Shown here: one piece after another, positions 24,344 through 36,176 of the stretch | How positions within the stretch are numbered: the first letter of the stretch is position 1 | Layout of the letters: every line of letters starts with the position of its first letter | From: Prochilodus magdalenae | Lineage: Eukaryota; Chordata; Actinopteri; Characiformes; Prochilodontidae | Direction: 5' to 3' | Length of the DNA stretch: 64,000 bases | NCBI GenBank assembly: GCA_024036415.1 | Contig: JAMWET010000576.1 | Location: 1 to 64,000 of the forward strand | Made by a program: the position numbers and the translations under genes | Notes under the pieces: model-generated | What the model was told of the DNA's origin: nothing | The model's input: the letters and a program-made list of their open reading frames with translations, nothing else | Databases searched by the model: none

Positions 24344-25245
24344 AAGACTAAGACACTGAATATTCTGGGAGATCACAAAAACCCAGAAGGGAACATCTAA
24401 GGATTTGCAGGTCTCTCTTACAATCTGGCACTACTCATCCAGGAAGACCATTTCTGCTTGTGTAAAGTTTTGTTAAAGCCCACCTGGATGAGCCAGAAGA
24501 CCACTAAATAACGTGATGTGGCCAGAAAAAGGTCAAGTTACTCTGATTTTATTATTTGACTCATCAACCTCATGTCTACTGGACTGGCTGAGGCTCTAAT
24601 CTTTTCAGTGTGTTGCAGTGCTGAGTTCCTTGTTGATTGACCAGATCTGAGCCCAAATCAACTGAACTCCAATTCTACGGCTTTCCTTGTGATGAGAAGG
24701 AGACAAGGAAATGGCTGTAGTTGATACGTTCGGTTACAACTCCTAAACCAATGAGGAAAAACAGGATTTGACTTTTGCAAGTGGGCTACAATGTTAGCTA
24801 GCTAGCTAACCTTGCTGATTTAGTTAGCACCCCCCGGCGAAAGCCAAACTGGTCCACTGCGGACAACCATTTTGTAGTCTAGGGGGTTTAGGGTCTTCAT
24901 GTTTTAGTTGGTCATACAACAAAAATGACTCGAAGACTGAGGCATAGAATATTCTGGGAGGTCACTGGAGTGAACCCGAAGGGTACATATCAAAATCCAC
25001 AGTAGCTAACATCAATATTCACAAGTGCACAATCAGGTAAACGCTGAACTGGAATGGTATGTGTGGAATGACAGATGGTTTACAGTTTCTTAAAGACCAC
25101 CTGGATGAGCCTGTATGAGGTACCCCCATGAGATGCCAGCATCAAGTTTGAATTTTGGCAGTAGTTATGTTAGCTAGCTAATGTAGCTAATGTTAGCACC
25201 CCATGGCAAAAGCTAAACTGGCCCACTGTGGACAGCCTTCATACA
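24344..25245 (+). pseudogene. Duplicated, strongly decayed Tc1-like transposase remnant
   Basis: Two direct copies share GAATATTCTGGGAG (24360, 24950), GACCACCTGGATGAGCC or its variant (about 24480, 25085) and GTTAGCTAGCTAGC with the following GCACCCC...GCAAAAGC-type tail (24792, 25166). The second copy lacks about 230 bp. In the first, KAHLDEPEDH resembles the helix before the first catalytic Asp of some Tc1-like enzymes, and PDLSPNQLNS near 24645 resembles the SPDLNPIE box. No intact frame remains. The Tc1 assignment is tentative; the duplication itself is clear. Confidence 0.45.
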
Positions 25246-26075
25246 GGCTATTGGTTTTATAGGGTGATTCTTGTTATGAACCAACAATGTGTTTGGTGGT
25301 GTGTTTGGTGGTATGGTTGGTTGGTTGGAGGGCTGGTGAAGATAGTTAGCACAGATAACTTGCATTCAGAAAAGATAAGAGCCTTAGCCAACACAGTAGG
25401 ACCCAGACGTCTTAACAAGTGGACTGGGATTGAAGGATTAGGACCCCTTTTAAACCCCCCATGGTCCCTCACTTACAAAAAGGTTTATGGTTATGGTTCT
25501 GTCATTTGTTTTTGGGATCCGAAGGAGCATTTGGAACAAGAAATGGCTATTAGCTCACACGTGGTCAGGCTTAACAAACACATAGTCCAGGACTGGCTTC
25601 CGTAAAGACCTGACCTCTGTTTGTAAAGATGTGTGCCTTACCTTTTCTTCTTAATCTGTCTTTTAACATTCCTTACAAGGACCCTTCAGGTCTTCTTGAC
25701 ATGAGTGTCAACCACACATGGAATTTAATTGATGCCACTTCCACCTATATCTGATTCGTCTATCATCTCCCTCCAGTTCTGCTTCACTTGTTATACAGGT
25801 TGGGCATGAATGGTGAACGCGAGCAGCCTCGTCTTCTTTGCTGAAGTGGAACCAGTCTGTTTGTTCATCTGCTTGTCAGTCTTTCTCAGTCTGTTTGTTC
25901 ATCTGTTAATCCTTTGTAAATGACACCTCCTAGATAACGGCGGCTTATGAAAGCGCTTCCTAAATAAAGCAGCTTTTGACAGTGTGGCTCAGAATGATCT
26001 GGGTTCTTGTTTTGGTGCACCATTCCAGCACATTGGACTTTTTCATTGAGGAGGACATGCATCCATATGGTAATC
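25246..26075. other. Unique interval
   Basis: A 125-codon + frame (25228-25605) spans a TTGG-rich low-complexity patch and lacks any recognisable domain. I do not consider it a gene. The rest is non-repetitive. Confidence 0.35.
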
Positions 26076-26079
26076 GGGC

Positions 26080-27060
26080 CAAACTTGTAATACACAGCTG
26101 CCAAACAACCCCCTAGCAGCACCCCCCAGGGACACCATAACAACCACCTAACAACGCTTAAGTAACCATCTGGGAAACCATAGCAAACACCTAGCAATAC
26201 ATTAGCATCCATCATGAATATCACTGCAACCCCATAGGAACACCCAAGTAACCATCAGTGACATCATAGCAAATACATAGCAACACTGCATCAATAACTT
26301 ATGACACCATAGCAACCGCTCAAAAACCTAGAAACCCTATAGGAACACTCAAGTAACCATCAGTGACATCATAGCAAATACAAAGAAACACTGCAACAAC
26401 AACTTGTCACCATAGCAACCGCTCAAAAACCTAGCAACCCCATAGGAACACTCAAGCAACCATCAATGACATCATAGCAAATACATAGCAGCACCGCAAC
26501 AACAACTTATGACACCATAGCAACCACTCACTAAAAAACCTAGCAAATCATCTGCGCTACCCTAGTAACTGCATAGTAACTGCAACACCTTAGAAATGAC
26601 CATGGACACCATAGGAACCACTTAGCAACAACTCAGCACTCAACCTGAAATACCATTACAACGACAGAGTAACAACCTGGCAACTACCTGGGTAGCAATT
26701 GCAGCCACCTACTAACAACCTAGGGTGAAACCTAGCAACAGTTTGGGATTCCATAGCAATGACTTAGCAACACATTGCAAACACTTAGCAACACCATGGC
26801 ACCCAACTTGGAATATCATACCAACCACCTAACAATATCTATTCGGACCCCTTAGCAACATGCTAGCATCCATTAGGAATACCATGTCAACTGCTTAGTA
26901 GCACCCTAGCAACCATCTGGGACACCTTAGCAAGTGCATACCTTAACAATACCTTTAGACACCACCCAACCTGGAATACTGTGGCAACCACCTGGGATAC
27001 CAAGGCAGATGACTAGAAACACCCTAGCAACCACCTAGCAACCCCCTGACAACAATGTAA
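26080..27060 (-). repeat. CCTAGCAAC minisatellite array, inverted relative to the arrays at 29.9 and 32 kb
   Basis: Degenerate units contain ACCATAGCAACCACCTAGCA and ACCCTAGCAACCATCTGGGA. They are the reverse complement of the GGTGGTTGCTAGG phrases of the arrays at 29.87-30.92 and 32.06-35.53 kb. Unit length is about 40-50 bp. Within 26220-26520 a longer block (CATAGGAACACTCAAGTAAC...ATCATAGCAAATAC) is repeated three times at about 120 bp. Confidence 0.85.
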
Positions 27061-27148
27061 ATTACAATACTAACTGCTTACATTACTAACAGCTCAGTTT
27101 GCTGCACCTCAGTGACAGACTGTCCCACTACTTCATAAACGTGTCATC

Positions 27149-27480
27149 ATGCCGCTGGTCACCGAATCCACTTACTCTACAGTTCGGAAGCTCACATCTG
27201 TAGGAATGTCACGGAGAGGAATGCCGGAAAACTTTCCGCTCTGTTCTGACTTCATGAAAAGGATGATGCAGCACATGCTCATAAAGAGAAGGAGACAACA
27301 GAAAACGCTAGAGCCTGAACAGCAGGTGCACCGCGGCGTAGAGGAGTTTATAACCAGGAGGAGGCAATATTTCAGGCATGCACTTAAAAATCTCGGCAGA
27401 TGAAAGAAGCGTGCCGGAAGATTTGTCAGGAAATCTCCTGGATCAGACGTGCGGAGGAGATTTATACGGTGTGTAAGTCT
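27149..27480 (+). CDS. Putative small coding segment or exon pair, unidentified
   Basis: An 84-codon frame (27149-27403) with basic, helix-prone composition (KRMMQHMLIKRRRQQKTLEP...RRRQYFRHALKNLGR) ends in TGA. That stop overlaps the ATG of a second frame (27400 on) as ATGA. The second frame reads MKEACRKICQEISWIRRAEE, then IYTVCK, and meets GTGTAAGT, a good splice-donor-like sequence, at about 27470. Read together with one frame change, the two look like a single charged, helical segment. The sequence is non-repetitive and richer in CpG than its surroundings. I do not recognise the family. It could equally be a decayed exon, a transposon-encoded segment or a chance frame. Confidence 0.3.
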
Positions 27481-27659
27481 GGAGGAATGACGGCGCGAAG
27501 CGAAATCACCGTCACAAACAAGCCACAGTCTCTGGGCACTGCTCGCGGAGTGTCCGATGCACCGGAGGGCTCTTCTGGATCACACCTCCACCTGTGGCCC
27601 TCTAACTGGAGTTCAAGTGGCCTCCTCAGTGAATCTACTACGGCTTGCAGCACCACCTT

Positions 27660-27935
27660 GTAAGAGGACAGTTAGACAATGTGGCCCATCTGTTGTTACA
27701 CAGTTTGTGTCCAGTTCTAGGTCAGTTTCAGCACACAGGGCAACTCCTGGGCGGACACTTTATGGGTAGCGGTCCAACACTTCCATGTCAGTGTCACTGC
27801 TGTGCTGGGAACGATCCTACATCCAAGCAATACCTGGATAACAGCGCCCCTGTTGTGGACCTTGACGGGGGGTGATCAGTTGAGCTGTACCAGATGGACA
27901 CAGTCTAGAACACCTGTACACCAGAGCTCTAAAAA
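27660..27935 (+). repeat. Interspersed fish repeat fragment
   Basis: Phrases GGCCCATCTGTTGTTACACA, CACTTCCATGTCAGTGTCAC, TGCTGTGCTGGGAACGATCC and CAATACCTGG, in this order, match from memory a high-copy non-autonomous repeat of many teleosts (TGTCAGTGTCACTGCAGTGC-type). No coding capacity is seen. Its superfamily cannot be decided here because the ends are not visible. Confidence 0.55.
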
Positions 27936-27980
27936 GTAAGAAGGCCAGAAAGGTTCTTTTGGTTTCCTGAAGAACTGCTT

Positions 27981-29108
27981 GAGGAACCCTAAATCTGTCA
28001 GAGTTGGGAGAACCCTAAAACTGTGAGAGTTGGGAGAACCCTAGAACTGTGAGAGTTGGGAGAACCCTAGAACTGTGAGAGTTGGGAGAACCCTAGAACT
28101 GTCAGAGTTGGGAGAACCCTAGAACTGTCAGAGTTGGGAGAACCCTAAAACTGTCAGAGTTGGGAGAACCCTAAAACTGTCAGAGTTGGGAGAACCCTAA
28201 AACTGTCAGAGTTGGGAGAACCCTAAAACTGTCAGAGTTGGGAGAACCCTAGAACTGTCAGAGTTGGGAGAACCCTAGAACTGTCAGAGTTGGGAGAACC
28301 CTAGAACTGTCAGAGTTGGGAGAACCCTAGAACTGTGAGAGTTGGGAGAACCCTAGAACTGTGAGAGTTGGGAGAACCCTAGAACTGTGAGAGTTGGGAG
28401 AACCCTAGAACTGTGAGAGTTGGGAGAACCCTAGAACTGTGAGAGTTGGGAGAACCCTAGAACTGTCAGAGTTGGGAGAACCCTAGAACTGTCAGAGTTG
28501 GGAGAACCCTAGAACTGTCAGAGTTGGGAGAACCCTAGAACTGTCAGAGTTGGGAGAACCCTAGAACTGTCAGAGTTGGGACAACCCTAGAACTGTCAGA
28601 GTTGGGAGAACCCTAAAACTGTGAGAGTTGGGAGAACCCTAAAACTGTGAGAGTTGGAAGAACCCTAGAACTGTGAGAGTTGGGAGAACCCTAAAACTGT
28701 CAGAGTTGGGACAACCCTAGAACTGTCAGAGTTGGGACAACCCTAGAACTGTCAGAGTTGGGACAACCCTAGAACTGTCAGAGTTGGGACAACCCTAGAA
28801 CTGTCAGAGTTGGGACAACCCTAGAACTGTCAGAGTTGGGACAACCCTAGAACTGTCAGAGTTGGGACAACCCTAGAACTGTCAGAGTTGGGACAACCCT
28901 AGAACTGTCAGAGTTGGGACAACCCTAGAACTGTGAGAGTTGGGAGAACCCTAGAACTGTGAGAGTTGGGAGAACCCTAGAACTGTCAGAGTTGGGAGAA
29001 CCCTAGAACTGTGAGAGTTGGGAGAACCCTAGAACTGTCAGAGTTGGGAGAACCCTAGAACTGTCAGAGTTGGGAGAACCCTAGAACTGTCAGAGTTGGG
29101 AGAACCTC
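27981..29108. repeat. 26-bp minisatellite, about 43 units
   Basis: The unit is GTTGGGAGAACCCTAGAACTGTCAGA (shown as GTTGGGAGAACCCTAG then AACTGTCAGA). Three two-state variant sites occur: GAGAACC/GACAACC, CTAGAA/CTAAAA and GTCAGA/GTGAGA. Variants occur in runs; for example, the GACAACC form dominates from about 28705 to 28925. Units are otherwise nearly identical, so the array is young. The flanks (GGTTCTTTTGGTTTCCTGAA and AAGGTTCTTTAGTAAACC) resemble a GGTTCTTT-type dispersed repeat from which the unit may have arisen. Confidence 0.95.
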
Positions 29109-29869
29109 TGCATTAGGTTAGGAGTGTACAAAGAGCCATTCAATTGGCACTGCAACGTGATCATATGAGGGTTCTCCAAATCTTCAAAAAGGTTCTTTAG
29201 TAAACCTCTTTCTTTAGGGACCCCAATATATTTGTCCATGGCATCCTTTAAAGTGGCCGCTGAGTGGAACCTCATAAGAGATGGTTCTAGTAAACTGGAG
29301 AATGAGCCAAAGCCCAAGACACAGGTTTGGATGAACTGGCCAATGAGTGAAGGAACAAGGTTCGTGTAAAGTGGCCAGTGGGCGCCCAAGCCCGTAGACA
29401 AGCTCTAAAGCACGAGGGGTCAAATGGTGGACATAAACAAACAATAGCTGAACAGATTGAGCTCTATACCATCAGACCACCAGGTCATTTGGTCAATGGT
29501 CATTACTGCCATCATGGACCAAATTGTCTGCCATTAGACCGGGGGTTCTCTACATGATGTCCTTCCTGTTCCTGTACATTTCCCACATTCTATAAATGTT
29601 GCCTCATAAAACAGGATGTGCCTCAGACGAGTGATGTGTTTACTCCTAGACACAGTGCTACGCCAAAGTTGACCCGTGGTCAGCATGTAGGGGTATACGC
29701 GATGTGCAAGGAGCTGGTAAATGGACCCAGAGGAAGTCACTTAAACTGCTTCCTTCATGAGCTATATGCTGTAGCCATCATAGTGGGAAGTGGTCACAAT
29801 AATGTGACTCGACTGTGTAGCTTCTGGTGGCACCTTTAATATACAGTTTAAGCATTACAAGGTTTGGGC
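29109..29869. other. Array flank, no gene recognised
   Basis: The first 100 bases continue the GGTTCTTT-type flank. Beyond that the sequence is unique. Minus-strand frames of 68-103 codons lack motifs. Confidence 0.4.
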
Positions 29870-30918
29870 AGATGTGGATGTGTTCCTGGTGGTTGCTTAG
29901 AAGTTGCTAGGCCATTGCCATGTTACTTTAGGTGATTGCTTAGTAAATGCTAGGTCATTGCTATGTTGCCCCAGGTGTTTGCTGAGGTATCAGTTGCTGT
30001 GTTGTCCCAAGTGGTTGCTCAGGTGTTGCTAGGACATTGCTATGGTGTCCCAGGTGGTTGCTTACAAGTTACATTGCTATGTTGTCCCATGTATTTGTTA
30101 AAAAGTTGTTAGGCCATTGCCATGTTGTCCCAGGTGGTTGCTAGGACATTGCTATGTTGTCCCAGGCGGCTGCTAAAGTGTTGATGGGCCATTGCTAAAT
30201 TGTCTCAAGTAGTTGCATGCAAGTTGCTAGGTCCTTGCCATGTTAATTTAGGTGGTTGCTTAGAAGTCACTCGGTTCTTGCTATGTTGTCCCAGGTGGTT
30301 GTAAAACTGTTGCTAGGCCTTTGCTATGTTGTCCCAGGTGACTGCTAAAGTGTTGATGGTCCGTTGCTATGTTTTCCCTGGTGGTTGCTTACAAGTTGCC
30401 AGGCCTTTGCCATGTTATTTTAAGTGGTTGCTTAGAAGTTTCTAGGCCATTGCTATGTTGTCCCAGGTGGTTACTTAGAAGTTGCTAAGTAATTGCTATA
30501 CTATGTGTTTGCTAATGTATCATTTGCTTTGTTATTGCAGGTGGTTGCTCAGGTGCTGCTAGGCCACTGCTATGTTGGCCCAGGTGGTTGCTAAATGTTG
30601 ATGGGCCTTTGACCATGTTGTCCCAGGTGGTTGCTTAGAAGTTTCTGTGTGTTTGCTATGTTATTCTGTGTTGGCTAAGGCATCATTTGCTGTGCTATTC
30701 CAGGTGGTTGCTCATGTTTTGCTAGGCCACTGCCATTGCTAAAGTGCTGTTAGGCCATTGCTTGTTGTCCCAAGTATTTGGTAAGCTAATGGTTGCTCCG
30801 TTATCCTAGGTGGATGCTCAGGTGTCATAGCTCAGTACTATGTTGTCCCAGGTGGTTGCTTAGGAGTTGCCAAGCCATTGCTATGTTGCCAGAGGTCATT
30901 GCCAAGGCGTTGCCAAGT
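29870..30918 (+). repeat. GGTGGTTGCTTAGAAGTTGC minisatellite, degenerate
   Basis: Units of about 45-50 bp contain CATTGCTATGTTGTCCCAGG followed by TGGTTGCTTAGAAGTTGCTAGG. About 20 diverged units are present. It is the same family as the 32.06-35.53 kb array and the inverted 26.08-27.06 kb array, but much more diverged than the former. Confidence 0.88.
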
Positions 30919-32055
30919 TACTGCACCCCATGTATGTTTGAATAAGAGTTATATGAAAACTACACATGCAGTCAGTCTCAGAAGCACATGCGCTATCGCC
31001 GTATAAGCATGACGTTCATGCACAGCTTCGTGTTTCCATCTTGAAAACTGCAATCCATGTAAACAAAGGCGTAGCTGCCTCATCTCCTCCCTACACAAAC
31101 ACAATTACTCCGTTTCAATGAGCTGCGAGTGAGGAATGAATCCCAGGAGAAGACAGTGTCTGCAGTGTCTAAGGGTTAATGAAGACATTAGTTTGTTGTC
31201 ACCTGTTGGAGACGAGCACTTAAAAAAGTAGAGACTGATAGAGTAAATATCTATCAGCGAGAGAGCAGGGTGGGTGGGGGGGTTGTATCCTGATCTGCCA
31301 TGTGTGAGCTATAATCCCATCACTCTCTCTCTCTCTCTCATTTTCTCCTCAGAGGCCTATCAGGCCGCTCAGATTAACTCGATCAGCGGTATTAGGCAGA
31401 TTATTCCCTTATCTAAATTGGAACGACACAAAACAATAAAGGAAACTCTCAGAGCACATCTCGCACGGCTACGCTGCCATTTGCATTCGCGACACACCGC
31501 CAAAAAAAAAAACAGGGCCCGCTTTCAGAAGGAGGGGACGAGGATCGACGGGCTGATTGACGGCACCTGAACCTGTTAAGCTTTTTCAGGATGGAGAATG
31601 AGGGTGGATGGAGGAGGGGGGCGGAGGGAGCACCAGAACATATCGTCTGGGATCGGAGGAGATGGGGGTTTTTCACCAAGCCGACATTGATCCCGCTGCT
31701 GTAATTGCTGTGGAATTACTGTGGCGGCGATGCGAACGCTCGTGACAATCAGCTCGGCTGCTCGACATCAGGTGTTGGTTGGAATAGCCCGATTAGAACA
31801 ACTTCAGCGGGCAAACTGAGCACTGTGATGAACAGGTTTGTCGAGCATCGAGGGAAACAGGCGCAGCATAGGGCCTCATATAAAAAGCCTTCATGCTCAG
31901 TCAGAGCAGTGACTAGGCAAAAAGGTGCAGCTTATAACACGTTTGTAATGCGCTAATAAACTCAAGTTCTACTATCCAGCCATGAATAGACTGTTTATTA
32001 CTATATTATTAAGCTAGAGCATTTCAGAACACCTGTTTTTCTTCTGCTTGGCCTT
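30919..32055. other. Unique island between two minisatellite arrays
   Basis: This is about 1.1 kb of non-repetitive, relatively CpG-retaining sequence containing a CT-run (31322-31340). A candidate functional segment within it is given separately. No exon can be proven. Confidence 0.5.
31340..31575 (+). promoter_or_regulatory. Candidate conserved element, or unsupported exon
   Basis: A long pyrimidine tract ends in TTTTCTCCTCAG, a textbook splice acceptor. It is followed by a 72-codon open segment beginning EAYQAAQINSISGIRQIIPL and ending in TGA at 31570. The same stretch contains an octamer-type POU site (ATTTGCAT, about 31479) and a GATA-type TTATCT. CpG density is higher than in neighbouring repeats. 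I recognise no protein family, so a conserved non-coding element is at least as likely as an exon. This is inference from composition only. Confidence 0.3.
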
Positions 32056-32059
32056 ACCA

Positions 32060-35000
32060 TTGGTATAAGTTGTTCGACATGGTTGCAGAGGTGTTGCTAG
32101 GCCATTGCTATATGATGTCCCAGGTGGTTGCTAAAGTGTTGCTAGGCATTGCTATAAGTTGTTCGACATGGTTGCAGAAGTTTTGCTAGGCACTTGCTAT
32201 ATATGCTGTCCCAGGTGGTTGCTAAAGTGTTGCTAGGACATTTCTATATGTTATTCCCACTGATGGCAAAGATGTTGCTAGGCCACTGCTGTATATGTTG
32301 TCTCAAGTGGTTGCTAAAGTGTTGCTAGGTCATTGCTATATGTTGTTTGACATGGTTGCAAAGGTGTTGCTAGGCCATTACTATACATTTTGTCCCAGGT
32401 GGTTGCTAAAGTGTTGCTAGGCCACTGCTGTATATGTTGTCCCAAATGGTTGCTAAAGTGTTGCTAGGCTATTGCTATATATGTTATCCCAAGTGGTTGC
32501 TAAAGTGTTGCTAAGCTATTTCTATATGTTGTTTCACATGGTTGCAAAGGTGTCGCTAGGTCATTACTATGTTGTCCCAGGTGGTTGCTAAAGTGTTACT
32601 AGGTCATTGCTATATGATGTCCCAGGTGGTTGCTAAAGTGTTGCTAGGCCATTGCTATAGGTTGTTCGACAAGGTTGCAGAGGTGTTGCTAGGCCATTAC
32701 TATGTTGTCCCAAGTGGTTGCAAAGGTGTTGCTAGGCCATTGCTATATGATGTCCTAGGTGGTTGTTAAAGTGTTGCTAGGACATTTCTATATGTTATTC
32801 CCACTGATGGCAAAGATGTTGCTAGGCCACTGCTGTATATGCTGTCTCAAGTGGTTGCTAAAGTGTTGCTAGGCCACTGCTGTATATGCTGTCTCAAGTG
32901 GTTGCTAAAGTGTTGCTAGGTCATTGCTATATGTTGTTTGACATGGTTGCAAAGGTGTTGCTAGGCCACTGCTGTATATGTTGTCCCAAATGGTTGCTAA
33001 AGTGTTGCTAGGCCATTGCTATATATGTTGTCCCAAGTGGTTGCTAAAGTGTTGCTAAGCTATTTCTATATATGCTGTTTCACATGTTTGCAAAGGTGTT
33101 GCTAGGCCATTACTATGTTGTCCCAGGTGGTTGCTAAAGTGTTGCTAGGCCATTGCTATATGTTGTTCGACAAGGTTGCAGAGGTGTTGCTAGGCCATTA
33201 CTATGTTGTCCCAAGTGGTTGCAGAGGTGTTGCTAGGTCATTGCTATATGATGTCCCAGGTGGTTGCTAAAGTGTTGCTAGGACATTTCTATATGTTATT
33301 CCCACTGATGGCAAAGATGTTGCTAGGCCACTGCTGTATATGCTGTCTCAAGTGGTTGCTAAAGTGTTGCTAGGCCACTGCTGTATATGCTGTCTCAAGT
33401 GGTTGCTAAAGTGTTGCTAGGTCATTGCTATATGTTGTTTGACATGGTTGCAAAGGTGTTGCTAGGCCACTGCTGTATATGTTGTCCCAAATGGTTGCTA
33501 AAGTGTTGCTAGGCCATTGCTATATATGTTGTCCCAAGTGGTTGCTAAAGTGTTGCTAAGCTATTTCTATATATGCTGTTTCACATGTTTGCAAAGGTGT
33601 TGCTAGGCCATTACTATGTTGTCCCAGGTGGTTGCTAAAGTGTTGCTAGGCCATTGCTATATGTTGTTCGACAAGGTTGCAGAGGTGTTGCTAGGCCATT
33701 ACTATGTTGTCCCAAGTGGTTGCAAAGGTGTTGCTAGGCCATTGCTATATGATGTCCCAGGTGGTTGCTAAAGTGTTGCTAGGCATTGCAATAAGTTGTT
33801 CCACATGGTTGCAGAGGTTTTGCTAGGCACTTGCTATATATGCTGTCCCAGGTGGTTGCTAAAGTGTTGCTAGGCCATTACTATGTTGTCCCAAGTGGTT
33901 GCAGAGGTGTTGCTAGGTCACTGCTATATGATGTCCTAGGTGGTTGCTAAAGTGTTGCTAGGCATTGCTATAAGTTGTTCGACATGGTTGCAGAGGTTTT
34001 GCTAGGCACTTGCTATATATGCTGTCCCAGGTGGTTGCTAAAGTGCTGGTAGGACATTTCTATATGTTATTCCCACTGATGGCAAAGATGTTACTAGGCC
34101 ACTGCTGTATATGCTGTATCAAGTGGTTGCTAAAGTGTTGCTAGGTCATTGCTATATGTTGTCTGACATGGTTGCAAAGGTGTTGCTAGGCCATTGCTAT
34201 ACATTTTGTCCCAGGTGGTTGCTAAAGTGTTGCTAGGCCACTGCTGTATATGTTGTCCCAAATGGTTGCTAAAGTGTTGCTAGGCCATTGCTATATATGT
34301 TGTCCCAAGTGGTTGCTAAAGTGTTGCTAAGCTATTTCTATATGCTGTTTCACGTTTGCAAAGGTGTTGCTAGGCCATTACTATGTTGTCATAGGTGATT
34401 GCTAAAGTGTTACTAGGTCATTGCTATATGATGTCCCAGGTGGTTGCTAAAGTTTTGCTAGGCCATTACTATGTTGTCCCAAGTGGTTGCAAAGCTGTTG
34501 CTAGGTCATTGCTATATGATGTCCTAGGTGGTTGCTAAAGTGTTGCTAGGCATTGCTATATGTTGTTCGACATGGTTGCAGAGGTGTTGCTAGGCCATTG
34601 CTATATGATGTCCCCGGTGGTTTCTAAAGTGTTGCTAGGCATTGCTATATGTTGTTCGACATGGTTGCAGAGGTGTTGCTAGGCCATTGCTATATGATGT
34701 CCCCGGTGGTTTCTAAAGTGTTGCTAGGCATTGCTATATGTTGTTCGACATGGTTGCAGAGGTGTTGCTAGGCCATTGCTATATGATGTCCCCGGTGGTT
34801 TCTAAAGTGTTGCTAGGCATTGCTATATGTTGTTCGACATGGTTGCAGAGGTGTTGCTAGGCCATTGCTATATGATGTCCCCGGTGGTTGCTAAAGTGTT
34901 GCTAGGCATTGCTATAAGTTGTTCGACATGGTTGCAGAGGTTTTGCTAGGCACTTGCTATATATGCTGTCCCAGGTGGTTGCTAAAGTGTTGCTAGGCCA

Positions 35001-35530
35001 TTACTATGTTGTCCCAAGTGGTTGCAAAGGTGTTGCTAGGTCATTGCTATATGATGTCCTAGGTGGTTGCTAAAGTGTTGCTAGGCATTGCTATAAGTCG
35101 TTCGGCATGGTTGCAGAGGTTTTGCTAAGCACTTGCTATATATGCTGTCCCAGGTGGTTGCTAAAGTGTTGCTAGGCCATTACTATGTTGTCCCAAGTGG
35201 TTGCAAAGGTGTTGCTAGGTCATTGCTAAATGATGTCCTAGATGGTTGCTAAAGAGCTGCTAGGCCATTGCTATAAGTTGTTTGACATGGTTGCAGAGGT
35301 GTTGCTAGGCAATTGCTATATATGCTGTCCCAGGTGGTTGCTAAAGTGTTGCCAGGCCATTACTATGTTGTCCCAAGTGGTTGTAAAGGTGTTGCTAGGT
35401 CATTGCTATATGATGTCCTAGGTGGTTGCTAAAGTGTTGCTATGCCATTGCTGTATATGTTGTCCCAGGTGGTTGCTAAAGTGTTACTAGGTCACTGCTA
35501 TGTTATCCCAGGTGGTTGCAAAGTGTTGAT
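32060..35530 (+). repeat. Large higher-order minisatellite, 3.5 kb
   Basis: The basic unit is about 45 bp: GGTGGTTGCTAAAGTGTTGC, then TAGGCCATTGCTATATGTTGTCCCA. Alternate units read TTGTTCGACATGGTTGCAGA in place of the GTCCCAGG form, giving dimers of about 89 bp. A distinctive unit GACATTTCTATATGTTATTC occurs at 32237, 32781, 33282 and 34053, marking higher-order blocks; the 32781 and 33282 blocks are almost identical over 501 bp. Four perfect-looking 89-bp dimers start at 34549, 34638, 34727 and 34816. Short open frames inside are by-products. Confidence 0.95.
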
Positions 35531-36170
35531 AATCCACTTTAGCAACCATCTATTGCTACCTGAGCTTTGAATACATGTTGCTGCGAGCAGAAGCTGTCGG
35601 AAACATCTCTCCAAGCAGATTTCAATGCACTTCAAGTAAGAACAGCCCATCGGGGCAGAACCGTCTACGTGCCACCCTTTCCTCATCACTGTGGTCGGTA
35701 ATGGATTTGCTTGGCTGGGAGGGCTTTTCCTGACAGAAATCAGATCAATTCTGCCACCAGCTTGTTGCTGTCGCAGCGGCGGAACAATGCTTCAAATCAA
35801 GCTCATTTGTAGTCGGTTGGAAAGGGAGTGAAAACAACCATTAGCTCTTTCTGAATTATGTTTCGGCGTCTATTGTCCCCCATTTTTATAAACAGGGGCC
35901 ATCCAATTCAGGTAAACACAGCGTTAGTGCACCAGCTCTCTGACCTTAATCGACTTCATCATGGACTCCTGCTTTGGTTAATGAGCAGTTGACACCACTC
36001 AGAGTAATGAAACCATTTCTACACAGAGCACAAACTCTCACCTGTCGAAAACCCATCCAGAATCCACAATAGTGTGGACTTTAAATGGCAGCAGATGCAC
36101 AATAGTAAGCTGAATATCCCATTGTATTGCATTTTACAGTAACATTAGCACTGACTAGGAAACACTCAGT
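35531..36170. other. Unique interval
   Basis: This is non-repetitive sequence of mixed composition (TTTTCCTGACAGAAATCAGA near 35725). No reading frame of note. It might contain conserved regulatory DNA but nothing in the sequence proves it. Confidence 0.35.
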
Positions 36171-36176
36171 ATCAAA

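Noticed and set aside
25228..25605. 125-codon + frame
   Set aside because: Tryptophan/valine-rich start arises from a TTGGTGG low-complexity patch; no motif and no splice context.
27981..29108. CRISPR-like regular repeat pattern
   Set aside because: Units are contiguous 26-mers without spacers, in a vertebrate genome. It is a minisatellite.
27981..29108. Telomere-like AACCCTA words
   Set aside because: AACCCTA occurs only once per 26-bp unit within a longer non-telomeric phrase; there is no run of TTAGGG/CCCTAA.
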